Source: Acanthosoma haemorrhoidale
Taxonomy: Eukaryota > Arthropoda > Insecta > Hemiptera > Acanthosomatidae
Direction of reading: 5' to 3'
Assembly: GCA_930367205.1 (NCBI GenBank)
Contig: OV884011.1
Span: forward strand, 104,895,139 to 104,959,138
Length of the DNA: 64,000 nt
Below, piece after piece: positions 50,641 to 62,649 of this stretch. Under the pieces are notes generated by a model. That model did not search any database and was not told the origin of the DNA. It saw only the letters and a list, made by a program, of their open reading frames with translations. The translations under genes and the position numbers were made by a program. The stretch's first letter is position 1; each line of letters begins with the position of its first letter.

Positions 50641-51910
50641 TATCCTCTTGGAATCTGCAACAGAATTCCAAGAGAATAAATTCTTATTACACTTGTGTAC
50701 TTATCGGCATACTTTAAACATGAAAAAATAAGAGGTCCGATTTAGGCAACTGAAGGAGGTCTGGTTTGCACGACATCTAACATTAAACCAATAAATTTTT
50801 CACCAAACATCTAAATGAAACTATTGGAAAAAGTGGGGATAACAATAATTGAACCTTAGTACTGAAAACAATCTATCAGCATACATCACTAAAAAAATAA
50901 AAGGTACTAAATATATCCAGATAAAATCACTTCAATTATATAAACATGAACATTAACCTTAACTCTTACCATTTAAGAGCATATATAATGTTGTGATATT
51001 TTGATGTGATTTTTGACTCGTAGATAATAAACAAAAATTAATTAAAAATGATTTAATAAATAAAGACTCATCTACAACAAATGATTGCTCACAACACTAC
51101 ACTCTCCAAGGCACTTGGAAAAAAGACTCTCACATGAGGCTTTCAGACAAAGCCCTCTCATTTTTTCTTATACCACTATATGGTGGAGGTGGATTTACCT
51201 ACTGTTCTACCTCCTTGGTACACTGCAATGGTTACATTATGATGCAATAAAAACAGAGATGCACCTAGGCGACTCTGCCCAAGGCCTAGCGATTGGGTTG
51301 TGTTAAGTACTCAGACTCAAAAAGACCACACTTGGCATTGCACCACGCCTATCTATTCAGGAAGAAAATACTCAAAAAATGAGATCATTGCAACATGTTC
51401 AGTACCAAGGAACACCACAGAATGGAATCAGTGCCAGCCGAGATAGAGAGAGCTGAACCAACAGCCGAGGGAGGGGGGCCTACAAGCTGAACCCCTGGCA
51501 CCTTTTCATACCTGGGAAGCAACGCTGATTTTCCAACACAGCCCATTAGCCCATTAGTTGAGCAGTGTTCACTTCAAGTGTCTGATTCCGACTGAGTGAA
51601 AAAGCTCAGAATTTCTGCTTTACTTAGGCAGATATAGATTTATATAGATTAACTACAAGAAAGGGGAATAATCGTCCCTTTCTTTAAGAATCAGGAGGAA
51701 GAAGTAGAAGTGATTAATATGTTGAAACAACAACAAACAATATGATTAAATAATAATAATAAATAGGAAGAAATTAATAATAAAATAAGCAACAAATCTG
51801 AAGAAAATAATAATAGTTTTGATGAGCATACAAATGATTTGAAAAATAGTGTTGATGAATATAATAAAGATTCAAAAAATAGTTTTGAAACTGTTAAAAA
51901 AGAAAATATA
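50641..51910. other. Intergenic DNA, no feature recognised
   Basis: AT-rich to mixed composition. The 73-codon ORF at 51085 has no family marks. A GA-rich stretch near 51440-51480 is unexplained. Confidence 0.3.
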
Positions 51911-52260
51911 CCAAATTAATTAGTGACAAGTTGAACATCAGCATGAAAGCCAGAAAGACCGAGTATGTTGTATTCTCCATTCAGAAAGGAGTATTTTTTA
52001 AGATTCACGGGTTTACGCACTTATATGCGTCTTTAGGCCAGCTCTGCTGTACTGTACTCCAACAGTTTCCAAAAATATTATAATTTAATATTGAGAAAAG
52101 TGTTCCAATATATCTCTGGAGAGAGAAGTTAAAGAACATCGACCAGCATCTATTTTTGCAATGTGTGGACAGTGGATTCATTCACTGTAGAAACATTTTA
52201 CTTGTTATAGCTAATCACAAACCTGGGTTTTAACACCATCCTATCCACATTAATGGCAAG
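51911..52260 (+). pseudogene. Jockey-like RT C-terminal fragment
   Basis: LISDKLNISMKARKTEYVVF resembles the NxxKLxxNxxKTxxMxF segment after RT motif C. The next 250 bases give RPALLYCTPTVSK and RKVFQYISG in shifting frames, as in the C-terminal part of Jockey RTs. A final HRPASIFAMCGQWIH-like segment follows. It is strongly decayed and is similar in kind to 17758-18195. Confidence 0.5.
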
Positions 52261-52493
52261 ACTGTCTGGAAAAGTTAGTTTAAGCTAGTATTAGTGTGTG
52301 CAATCATCCTAGAGGGTGAGCCCCATCTCCCTCAAGTTTCAAGGGTATTATAGTGATATCAAATAAACTAATGAATTTAAACTTGATATTAAAAAAAAAT
52401 AATGAAAACGTGAATAGATCTACTTTGCACGAATTATATCAATTCTTCAAAATATTATCTACACGTGGCAATACTACGTAACATCTTCATTGC

Positions 52494-52740
52494 AAACAAG
52501 TACTAATATCAGGTTTTAATAATGTTAATTATAAAACAACTTTAATTATCATTTATTTTATTTATGAACTTAATTAAACTTCTTCTAAACATCCCAGATT
52601 TGGTTCTCACATACCAAACACTCATACTTTAATATAATTTTGTCTTAACTATCTTTAATATTAAATGCTTAATAATCTAACACTACACTTTGAAAATTGG
52701 ATTGTTTCACTAAGTGTCTTTAATGGTGGGAAATGTAAAT
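52494..52740. repeat. Dispersed repeat family, copy B
   Basis: This is the homologue of 27625-27870 in the same orientation, also followed by a CT-rich stretch (to about 53200) with a 136-codon open frame that has no recognisable family. The repeat class is unknown. Confidence 0.6.
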
Positions 52741-55700
52741 GGTTCTGGTCCTCGCAGTCTTGTATTATGTAATGTTGTATTATTTCCTCGAGGGAATAAT
52801 TCTTTGATTGGTGTCGTTGATCCATGGCTCACTTCAAACCATGCTGGTCAACACTCCTCAGTAATCTAGGGGAGAAACTTCTCACATCTCACATTCAGAT
52901 ACCTCAGCCATGCCTTGCCTCCATACGTATTTTGCGATTGACCTCTCTATCACTCATTGTTCACTCCGCTCCTCATTGAAGACTCGTAAACGATTGGAAA
53001 AACAATGTCCTGACTGGTCGAAATCACACTTATCTAGCTGCCCCCCTCGATCTCATGGTATTCCCTCCTTCTGCTTCTTGGCTACAACTTTTCTACGTCA
53101 ATGGTATCTACAATTTATTTTACTGGTCCTGTCCTTTGTCAACCCACCTAGGGGCCATCTCCTCAAGTCACAGGTATTTTTGTTCTTTGCCCTTCTTTTT
53201 GCCCCCATTCTAGCTATGTTAGACCGTTATCCACTATGTATGGAACTAACCAACGACTTTTATTGTTTAATCCATTTTTATCTACTTAGTAATTTCAACA
53301 ATTATAATTTTATAAACTAAATAAATAAAATATCGACATTAAAAACAACACCGGAGTATATATATAAAATAATGATTGTAAACCCATATAAATTGATAGC
53401 ACCCAATTCAAAGTATGTACATATAGCCACAGAGGAAATGTGCACCGCATTTAAAATTTTGCTACAAACTCCTGTAACAACTCTCCAAAGTAGAGTTGGA
53501 ACCCTTCCAAAAAGTGGACAACCAAGGAAATTCTTGGTGTGGCATCCTCTTCAGATATTTTATGGCTGTATGGAAAGAGCCTAAACAAGATGATAATTCC
53601 TGAGTGGAACAGAATCATGGAAGAGGCTACTTAAGGCAACATCGAAAGCATTGCGCCTCCCATTCATAAATTATTGGCCAATATCAGTACGAAACCATGT
53701 TAACATCTCTTTGGTTGGCTATGAGTAATGTAGAACTAATTAGCAAAATATGTCTGTTTTACTGCCATGCTATTCAAGTTGAATAATTTTATTGAGAAAA
53801 CTGGATGTTTTCACTCACGGATGTCATTTATGGGAACAATAGGAGTAATAATGGGAGAAAGTGGATTGAAAAAACTGTTTTCAACAATAGTTGCAGAAAA
53901 GAGTATGGAATAGTTTCACTAATTATGAGGTCAAGAATTTGCGTTTTGTTTTGGCTGTTTCAGCTAATTTAAAGGTCAAAAACTAAAATTCATCATTAGC
54001 CCTCAGTCTTATAAAACAAATCATAACAACCTCAATTTGATGCAAGGTAAAAAGGGGTAGATTGGTTGGAGAGGCCAGAATCACATTGTTTTGTTTTTGT
54101 AATATTTCTAATTACAAAATGGGTGAAATGGCAATTTTCAGGAACCAAGGTGTTTAAACAAACTTAGTACTAGTATTTTCACAATCATTCAATAAGATTC
54201 GAAGATATATAAATGGCGCCCACCCGGACTACATCTCAATAGAATTCCTCCACTTTCTTCATCTTTTAAATATATTTCATTAATGAATCCTAGTTTACAA
54301 TTGATTTATGAAAATTTTAGTAGTTGAGTAACTGTTCTTTGTCTTCTTCCTCCATCCTAGGTGGAACTACAGTGTATTGTTTAGGGGATTTTGGATACTA
54401 ATAAGTGTCCTCCATCTTACTGTCACTGTTTACTGTCCTTGTCTTACTGTTTTTTCTTCTTCCTCCTCTGCATTTATTAATTTCTCCTTATTAGCATTCT
54501 TTCCACCATCAAGTAAAAAATTAAAATGAGATGATACAATGAGAAAAACCTAGTGACCAATGATTCTGGGATCAACTAGTCAAAATAAGTTCTGAACTTA
54601 TTTAGCTAAAATATAGAGGAAAAAAAAAAGCAGGAGGAATAATTGTAAGTTAATGTAAGTCCCACTAATACAAATTTCCCATTAGCAGAATACTTTAAAT
54701 TCACAATCAGTGTTTGTTTATTTCAATATTTGTAAGGATTATCATGTGATGACAAAATGAGTAGGATTTTAATAAAATAAAATATACAACTGGATTCAAA
54801 ATATAGTTTTTAGTTAGGGAACCAATTAAAAAATACAAGTTTGAAATGGTAACATATGTCCACACAAAATATAAACATATAGTAGATAGCGTATCCTATA
54901 TTTACAAAGATTAAAGCTCTTAATTTTACTAATTACAAAGAGATGAAAAAAAAGATACAATTCAAGCATTGAGTCTTTCATTTGAATACATATATTATAT
55001 ATATGACATTTTACATGATCATTATATAAAACACTAATATATAAGAAACTAGGAACTAATTAAAAAGTAATGAATTATGAGATCTTTTGTACATATAGCT
55101 ATTAATTTTTTTTTGGCAATCAATACTAACTACTTTATTATCATAAATAATTTTGTATCATTAATCTTAGTTGAAAACAGATTTTAGGGATATTTCTACC
55201 AATCTGCCCTGACCTACTTCAAGCAACAATTGTAAAAAAAAAGGGGTTTTTTATTCATACATGTTCATAAATCACTACACATCATGAAAAATGCTCATTA
55301 ATAAATTTTATCCACAGACAATAGATTAGTAAATAATTTCCATTACTACCCATTTTGGTAGTAAGTATTTAAACATTTAAAATCAAAGTTGTACATACTC
55401 CTTCCAGAAATATCTCATATTAAAAAATAGAATTGTTTAGTGCCATTAAAATTATTTATGGTAAATGAATTCGGTATTTATTTTTAATAAATAATTTTTA
55501 ATCCAACACAAAGAATGTTGTTCGTCAACAGATTTATTTACCATTACATAAAATACACAAAATATTTACTTCTGTAAATATATATTGACTGGTTTTTGGT
55601 TTTTCTTAAATCTTTATTTAAAATTGATTGAATGACTATCAATGTAGACCCATTAATAGTAAAGGTCCACTATAACTATAAACTAATAGCTCCGCCTTTC

Positions 55701-56080
55701 TTGCGCTAAAAAAGAGCACACAAGGACCAAGAAAAACACTCATGGTTAACATAAATAATGATTAAAGTTAGATAGAAATTGATTTAGGACATGTAACAAA
55801 CAAATTTTGTTTTTTATAATTATTGTTTAATTGATTACTAATGTCAAACTGAATGTATAAAAAGTTGATTCAATATTTGTATCTTTTCACTGAATTTTCA
55901 ATAAATATTTGTTTTCTTCATCTGATTAAACTGATGCACAAAATAGTTGTGTAAAGTTTCTAATTCTTAAAACAGTATCTAAACAAAGAATCAAACTATT
56001 TATTTGTTAACTTTGTGAACTTAATTTTTTTTTCAGGTAATATAAATGTTTTATCATGTTTCATTAACATCTAAGTTTTT
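52741..56080. other. Intergenic DNA
   Basis: After the tail of dispersed repeat copy B the sequence is AT-rich with no recognisable exon, RNA gene or element. ORFs of 70-136 codons here have no family features. Confidence 0.35.
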
Positions 56081-56084
56081 ATAC

Positions 56085-56700
56085 TCAAAGAAGATCTAGG
56101 AAGTATAGACAACCCAAAAAAGGTTTACAAATGAAAACGTAGGCAATGTCGACCCATGGAAACATTAAATAAATAAATTGTAAATTAACGGATATAATGA
56201 TACTACTTTGATGTAAGAAGTTTATTCCACAGTACAACACTAGGGAATACCTGATGTGTATTTCTATAATGGGTAGGAGAACACTGGTAGTTAGAGTACC
56301 AATCATACTGATTGGGAGCCATATTATTTTATGAGAATAACTGCTGGACACTATAGAACCAAAAAAATCATATATCAGCTATGTTTTTAGTAGCAGAATA
56401 TCTACACTCCAAAGTATGCCATGGACCATAAAAAAAACCAGGAAAAACAGATTTCTTCAGGACTCCTAGAAAATTCAGAAAGGGGACACTCAAATAAGAG
56501 AATACAATAAATAAAAAACAATCTGCAGACAATTGAAATGAACCACAAAATTTCCCATTTGATAGTATGGAGTGGGAAGTGGTAGAAAAAAGGAAGACCT
56601 AGATGGAGATCAATGGATGAAGTCATAGAAAGTATTATGGGTCATGGACAGTCAATACCATATTAAAACAATTCAAAACACATCGGAACAATTGAGTATC
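56085..56700 (+). pseudogene. Possible non-LTR retrotransposon C-terminal relic
   Basis: Near 56590-56640 the plus strand reads KKGRPRWRSMDEVIESI, like the GRPRxRWxDDV segment that ends many non-LTR and Tc1-adjacent RT proteins. The 500 bases before it contain short protein-like pieces in changing frames but no diagnostic motif. This is a weak call. Confidence 0.3.
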
Positions 56701-58040
56701 AGTATAATATTCACATCTTTCAATATTGGATGGAATATTTTTATTTTAGAAGCAAAAATATATTCAGTAGTGCAATATAGAATAATTTTCAGATACTGCG
56801 TCTCAGTTCTGCTGACTTGACTGACTGATTTTTATGAAATGTCTACAAAGTGGACACTTTTATTGAACCTAGGACTTTTATATTAGAATATTTATGTAAT
56901 TATGATAAGGTATTTTGGAAAAATTCTAATTAAAAGTGTGTCTTATGCAAATTTATTCGTATAATTGTGTGCATCTCATGGAATTCAGGCATCCTAAACA
57001 ATTAAAAAAAATTAAGACAATTATTTTATACTACAGCTAGTTCAAAAAACTATTAGTTTTATATCACAAAATGTCTTCCTACTGATAATATCACAAATCT
57101 TCATAATTACCATTACATACTGTGGTGTAAAAATAGTAGTTTTGGTATTAGCGACTGTATAAAATATTTGCCTTTTACTGTTTTTTTTTTACTTCTGAAG
57201 ATGGCTAAATTTGGCAAAACATATAATATATGAATAAATTTGCTCATTATTTTTGTTCTCCTTTGGAGTTTTACTTCCACTTAATCAATAATTATAATGT
57301 TAGTTGGAAGAAGTGATATATGTACTTTTTTTTTATTTTGCTTTAGACACACAATTTATGTATATGTGATATAATACATAGGTTTTCTATAAAAATATCA
57401 TGTTCGCCCATCTTCAAATTTTAAATATTTGAAGAGATCTAAACCAGATATTTTTATAGAAAACCTATGGTCAATATTTATCCAAACTTGCCTTATTACC
57501 AATGTTTATATATTTAACATTCCGATTTGTATAATTTTTTTTCTTGTCATAGCATTTTGTGCATTGCTCCGATTTCAGTAATTATTTTGTTAAATATATA
57601 CTTATTCCATCATCAAATTTATGAATATGTTAATAAAATCTTCAACTGTGAAACTGCAGATTTGTTAATGAAATATTTTGTTTACATTTAATACATATAA
57701 AAAAAAAAATTGTTTTATTTTTTGAAATGATCTTTGTAAAATAACTAATAATTGCTCTTTAGGCTGCCTATTGTTTCCATACATGGGAATTTATGCTTAT
57801 AATAACAATCTTATTCAATATAATCACCTTTATAAATTATTTTAACTTTTATTTTCATATTATAAAAATATACAAATGTTATAAATTAAATTAAATTACA
57901 GTAAATACTTATATTATTTATACAACCCTGCTATGTACTCTCATAGTCATCATATTGTGTATTTTAGACAATTTTTTCCTGTAAATTATTTGATAGTCTT
58001 CTATAGATATTTCTAATATTTACTAAATAATAAATACTGA
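56701..58040. other. Downstream region of the adenylate cyclase gene
   Basis: AT-rich DNA without exons. Apart from the palindrome at 57377-57469 nothing stands out. Part could be 3'UTR if the nearest polyadenylation signal is not used. Confidence 0.3.
57377..57469. repeat. Perfect palindrome, 23-bp arms
   Basis: The arm CATAGGTTTTCTATAAAAAT then ATC (57377-57399) is exactly the reverse complement of 57447-57469. The 47-base spacer itself contains a smaller inverted repeat (CTTCAAAT...ATTTGAAG). The whole could fold into one long hairpin. It may be a fold-back or MITE remnant; no target duplication was identified. Confidence 0.8.
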
Positions 58041-58046
58041 TTTATT
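58041..58046 (-). terminator. Adenylate cyclase polyadenylation signal
   Basis: AATAAA on the minus strand lies about 75 bases after the stop of the adenylate cyclase last exon. Confidence 0.45.
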
Positions 58047-58120
58047 GTACTAACTGAAATTTAACCTAAAGTAAGTGGTCTTATGAAATGAATTATATAC
58101 TCTTTTGTTTCTACAAAATT

Positions 58121-58249
58121 TTAATTCTGTGTTATTCCTCCATCTAGGAAATAAGTAATCATTTCTCCCTTTCCTTTGACTTCAATACTTCCTCTACAAG
58201 TTAGTGGGTATCCTTTGGCACTTAATATTTGATACATTTCTTGAGTTAC
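58121..58249 (-). CDS. Adenylate cyclase (class III), last coding exon only
   Basis: An acceptor (poly-T then TAG) at 58251-58250 precedes 43 in-frame codons ending in TAA. The peptide [20 protein letters not shown] followed by [15 protein letters not shown] matches the extreme C terminus of the C2 catalytic domain of membrane adenylate cyclases. That region reads MYQxLxAKGYxLxCRG..KVKGKGxMxTYFLNGG in AC5/AC6, so this is probably the AC5/6-type gene. The enzyme makes cAMP from ATP at the plasma membrane; the catalytic residues lie in earlier exons not in this window. No further exon is visible between 58249 and the retroelement at 59003, so the last intron is longer than 5.7 kb and holds that element. 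An AATAAA on the minus strand lies at 58046-58041, about 75 bases past the stop. Confidence 0.85.
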   Translation of the reverse strand, partial: VTQEMYQILSAKGYPLTCRGSIEVKGKGEMITYFLDGGITQN

Positions 58250-59002
58250 CTAAAAAAAACAAAACAGAGCACACATAAAATAGAGGGCATTAATTGCAAG
58301 AATATGTTATATATATTGTTGTGATATTTAGATGTTGTAAAATTTATTTATCAAGACTTTAAATTCGAAATTAGTGGGCATATAAAGGCGGTAAACGACC
58401 CATGAATCATGGTTATGAAGGGATGGACATTATTTGTTGCCCTTCTATCTAATAATAATATTTACCATATAAATAATATCAAGGATTAAATTAAAATAGT
58501 ATATATATAAAATATTGGATTTGATAATTTTAAAATAAGAAAACTTAAAAAAATCAAGAAGGCGAGAAAACAAAGGAGGAGTTTTTGAAAAGGAATATGG
58601 AGTTAGTTGTTGTGCTGCTGGGGATCCGAAGTAGAGGTAATGTTGAGAGAAGAGAATAGAAGAACATGGTGAAACTTGAAGAAATATTTTTTAATGGTAA
58701 TTTAGCATAAGGAAGAACAGTTAACGAAAGAGGATTTTTATCAAAGAAGAAGGATTGAGGTGATAGCAATGGATAGGTACTGATAGCGTGACACAACAGC
58801 AACAAAGGAAGAATTCGCGGAAGAACAAAGAAACTAGATGAAGCAAACATATAAGGACGCACAATTTAGTAAATCTGGTCAGTCACGAGTAATACTAAGG
58901 TAAAATAAAAATATAGTTAATAAACCATTGTAATTTGTCACAGACGTGCTTGTATATATAAATTAATATATTTTAAAATTAAAGAATTTTCCTTTATATA
59001 TA
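58250..59002. other. Adenylate cyclase intron before the LTR element
   Basis: Intronic by position. A purine-rich stretch (58555-58860) gives a long but low-complexity minus-strand ORF with no family marks. I see no further cyclase exon. Confidence 0.4.
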
Positions 59003-59184
59003 AGTTAAGCTCCGGGCAGCATCAGTATTCAACCTTAATCCCCGAATATCGGGATGTAAACATCCTGAATGTAAACATAGAGGGTTATAGACTTGAAATA
59101 AACAGTATAGTTCTAACTTTTATGCGTGTTGCTTCTTTGAACTTTTTTCCTTTTTTTTTTAAGTCGAAAGTTGATAAACATTAA
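59003..59184 (+). repeat. 5' LTR of the Ty3/gypsy element
   Basis: About 182 bp, starting AGTTAAGCTCC, as in the AGTTA-type LTRs of gypsy-like elements. It ends just before the primer site. AATAAA lies at 59097-59102. The matching 3' copy begins at 63908. Confidence 0.85.
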
Positions 59185-59185
59185 C

Positions 59186-59204
59186 TGGTGCCGAAACCCG
59201 GGAT
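59186..59204 (+). promoter_or_regulatory. Primer binding site complementary to tRNA-Phe
   Basis: TGGTGCCGAAACCCGGGAT is complementary over 19 bases to the 3' end of eukaryotic tRNA-Phe including CCA (ATCCCGGGTTTCGGCACCA). It lies one base after the presumed LTR end. Confidence 0.75.
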
Positions 59205-59293
59205 TCGTGGAGTGGCAGGAAAACTAAGCGACGGCTGTTCGATTTTTTTCTTCTTCTCCTTTTTGCCGTGTTCAATAAAAAAATGAAGAAAGA

Positions 59294-60455
59294 ATGACAG
59301 AAGGAGGCGTGCTACGACAACCTGTTCTGAATGTAGTGGATGGCGCGGAACATGTAGCAACGAGAAGGGCGGGCGTTTTACCAGAAGCTCATGCTACCTC
59401 TCTTGCGTTGATGAGAGTGAAAGCAATGAACACTCAAGATCTGAGAAAGGCAATTTCAGAGCTGGAATAGTTCACTTGCGAATTAGGAGAACTCAACCAC
59501 TTTTTGAAGGGAGGAGATCGCCTCACTACGTTAATCCTAGCGAAAGCAGAGGAAAATCTTCTGGACCCCAGGGATGCAGAGTCACTAAGAGCGGCCCTGA
59601 TATGTCGGGAGAACTATTCTCAACCAGATCCAAGCGGATGAGGAAACGTCGTGGGAAACGGTGAAGATGCGGTTAAGAAAGCATATGGGGGAGGGCGATG
59701 GACCCCAGAAGAAGATATTTTTCAGATGTTCCGGGAGACAAGATCATCAAGGCAGAGTAGTGGCCAATATGTCGCAGGTCTTGAATCCCGTTATAATCAA
59801 ATAACGGAGAAAATGAGAGAGACGATGAGCATCGACGAGGTAGAGGGCAGGATGGGATTTCTGTCTACTATACTGAAGGTTCAGTTGGCGAAGGAAACAG
59901 GGAGAAAAGAGGTATTCCCTAATGAGCGCTCATTGCTCGAGTGTGCAAAAGCACACTTTGATTGATACCAGCGTCAGGGAGGAGGAATCGAGGATACAAG
60001 AGGATGATACAGAATGGAGCCAGTTAGTGTACAGAAGAACCAGGGACCCTAAAGCAAATGGGAACAAAATCGAAACATCAACGACCGGTAAGGACAGGGG
60101 AGTGGCAGGCGAAATGAGGTCCAGGGCGGCCTGACCCAGGTATGGACCCCGCAGAGAAGAAAGAAAATGCCATGGGTGCGGGAAGACGGGCCATTTAGTG
60201 GTACAGTGCCTTCGCACAAAATGTTTTGAGTGCAGTGAGGAGGGGCATATCGCGAGGCATTGCCCTCACGTGTATCGGAGGAGAGATCTTCATAGGGCAG
60301 AACCCATGGAAGTGAATACTCAAACGATGCGGGAAAGAAGGAAGATATCACCCAGAGGGAATGGATCATTAGCTGAGGAATCGTCGGGGGCGTCAGGAAC
60401 GTCGGAAATGGAAGGAGAAGAGCCGGGTCGCGACTGGACTTATTGGGACGGGTAG
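59294..60455 (+). pseudogene. gag: gag with two CCHC zinc knuckles, broken
   Basis: The frame starts at ATG 59294 (MTEGGVLRQPVLNV) and is stopped by TAG at 59468 and TGA at 59639. Protein-like sequence then moves between frames (WETVKMRLRKHM, TPEEDIFQMFRETRSSRQSS, QYVAGLESRYNQI), showing small indels. Near 60168-60280 two zinc knuckles follow in one frame: CHGCGKTGHLVVQC and CFECSEEGHIARHC, both C-x2-C-x4-H-x4-C. The tail to 60455 is acidic and basic low-complexity. It cannot yield an intact Gag. Confidence 0.8.
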
Positions 60456-60483
60456 GTGCGCTTGTGGAGAACACGGGAAAGGA

Positions 60484-62649
60484 GTGGCAGATCAAGTAGG
60501 GGGGGGGGGAACTTATCAATGCAAGGGGACCGTAAGAGGCGGGAGTGCGCGGATAGGGGCAGTCAAGAAAGTGGTGGACTGGAAGGAAAGCTTATGGAGG
60601 GAGCTCGGAAATATTTTTTACGTGGAGGGTGAAATGCTTGGGGCAACGGGGAAGACAGTACATGAAATCCCATTAAAATCGGACCGAATAACGTACGTGA
60701 AGGAGAGACGCTATCCGCAGGCACTCCGCCAACATATCCGGCAAGAAATCGACAGCTTAAGACAACAGGGTATAATCATGGATAGCTCATCACCGTATAA
60801 TAGTCCTCTGTGGGCCGTACGAAAGAAGAGTAAATCGGGAGAGGTGGAGGAGAAATATAGAATCGTCATCGATTTTAGAAAATTAAATGAGAACACAACG
60901 GATGAGAAGTATCCGATTCCCCGGTTTGAGGACTTCTTCGACAGACTGAATGGAGCCACAATCTTCAGCACCTGGGATTTAAAAGCAGGGTACCATCAAA
61001 TCAAAATGAGCGTTTCCGATCAACACAAAACAGCGTTTATTTTCGAGAGGGGGTGCTATGAGTTCACTCGGATGCCATTTGGTTTGAAGAACGCTCCGAT
61101 TACTTTCCAGCGATTGATGGACGAAATCCTGAGGGGGATTGACGAGGCGGTATGCCAGATTTATATGGACGATCTGTTGATCTTCAGCCGAACGGTATCT
61201 GAACACATTGAACATCTCTGGAGGGTATTCCGACGATTGCGTGAATTTGGCTTAAAATTTTCCATTGAAAAATCATCGCTGGGAGAGGATTGGATAAACA
61301 TTTTAGGGCATACCATCTCGAGGGAGGGAGTCCAGCCGGATTCTGCGAAAGTCGACGCAATTCGGAAGATGGTGGTGCCGAAAGACGCCAAGGGCATTCG
61401 GCGACTTTTAGGTACGCTTAATTACTATCGGCGTTTTGTGCCAGACATGGCAGAGTATCTCGTACCCATCAGTAACCTGCGGAAGGGGGCGCGGGTAGTG
61501 ATTACAACTATTATGGAGCAAAACCTTCGAAAATGCATGGCTCGACTGCAAGTGGAACCAATCCTGGCGTTTCCCGATTTTGAGAAGTTATTCACTATCA
61601 CCACCGACGCAAGTGAGTATGAATTGGGTGCGGTGCTGTCGTAGTAGGGAGATGGTGGGGAGCGACCAGTGGCGTTGAGTCGATGACTGACCGACACGGA
61701 GGCGCCGTACAGTGCCCTCGAGCGCGAACTTCTTGGCATCATATGGGCTATTGATCATTTTCGTTCATACGTCTTCGGGCGGAGATTCAGAGTACATACG
61801 GACCACAGACCTCTTCAATGGGCGAGGAAGCTTAAGGAATCATCCACCAGGATGACACGCTGGAAGGAGTTTTTGTCACAATACAACCTGGAAATTGTAT
61901 ACAAACCAGGGAAGGAATATGTAGTGGCGGACTGGCTATCCGAGCGATTACCGTAAATGCAGTCGAGGAGGGGGGAAACGTCCGGGGATCACAGACAATT
62001 TATCCAAGAATGGGCGCCCGGGGAAGATGGAAGTCGCGGTACGTGGGACGATAGTGATGGGAGCGAACGCCAAGAAGCGGAAGAATCTGCCGGAGAGCGT
62101 CTGGTGGAAATGGAGACGATTGAGGGTATCATTAACGATAAACGGCGGCAAATTATTTGGAAAACACAAACGTCCAGCCTGATGTGAGCTACTCATGAAA
62201 ACTATGGCAAGAATAGTATCACGACAATCTGGTCCCAACCGGGTGTCAAAGGGGGCCAAATTTGCCGGGCGTTAAAAGATGCATCCAGACCAGGGAAGAC
62301 CTACTATCTATTTGTCGGCAATGCGACAGTGTGGGATCAGATCAAGAAATTATGGAGAACAGGACAACTGGGAATTGATCGATCGTTTGTTCGTTGGCTG
62401 TCTATGGTCCAGACACTGCGTGATGAGGAACGGCAGCGGGAAGTAACGCTTGCTTACCATCAAGGGAAGACGAACCACCGCGGTGCGCAGGAGACTTTGC
62501 AAGCATTACAGTGGCGGTACTTCTGGTGGGATATGAAGAAGACGATCCAAGAGATTATAGGAACTTGCGATATATGTCTTAAGACTAAATATGATCGACA
62601 CCCACCACAGGGAGAACAGAAGGAAAAACCACAGCAGAGACGCCACTGA
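60484..62649 (+). pseudogene. pol: pol: RT, RNase H and integrase zinc domain, with in-frame stops
   Basis: A 386-codon open frame carries RT motifs YRIVIDFRKLNENT, FSTWDLKAGYHQI, MPFGLKNAPITFQRLM and the catalytic YMDD (61162-61173). It continues through TDASEYELGAVLS. The same frame goes on after TAG 61642, TAG 61645, TGA 61684 and TAA 61954. It gives RNase H (YSALERELLGIIWAIDHF, HTDHRPLQW, YKPGKEYVVADWLSE) and, after TGA 62185, the integrase HHCC zinc domain (YHQGKTNHRG, CDICLKTK). No aspartic protease motif (DTGA or DSGA) is found between the zinc knuckles and RT; only about 290 bases lie there, too few for a full protease. Confidence 0.88.

Noticed and set aside
53372..53584. 70-codon plus-strand ORF (MIVNPYKLIAPNSKYVH...)
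   Set aside because: No recognisable family, no splice context and no supporting neighbour; the length is expected by chance over this much sequence.
58554..58862. 102-codon minus-strand ORF rich in Ser, Leu, Phe and Pro
   Set aside because: Arises from a purine-rich plus strand; low complexity and no family features.
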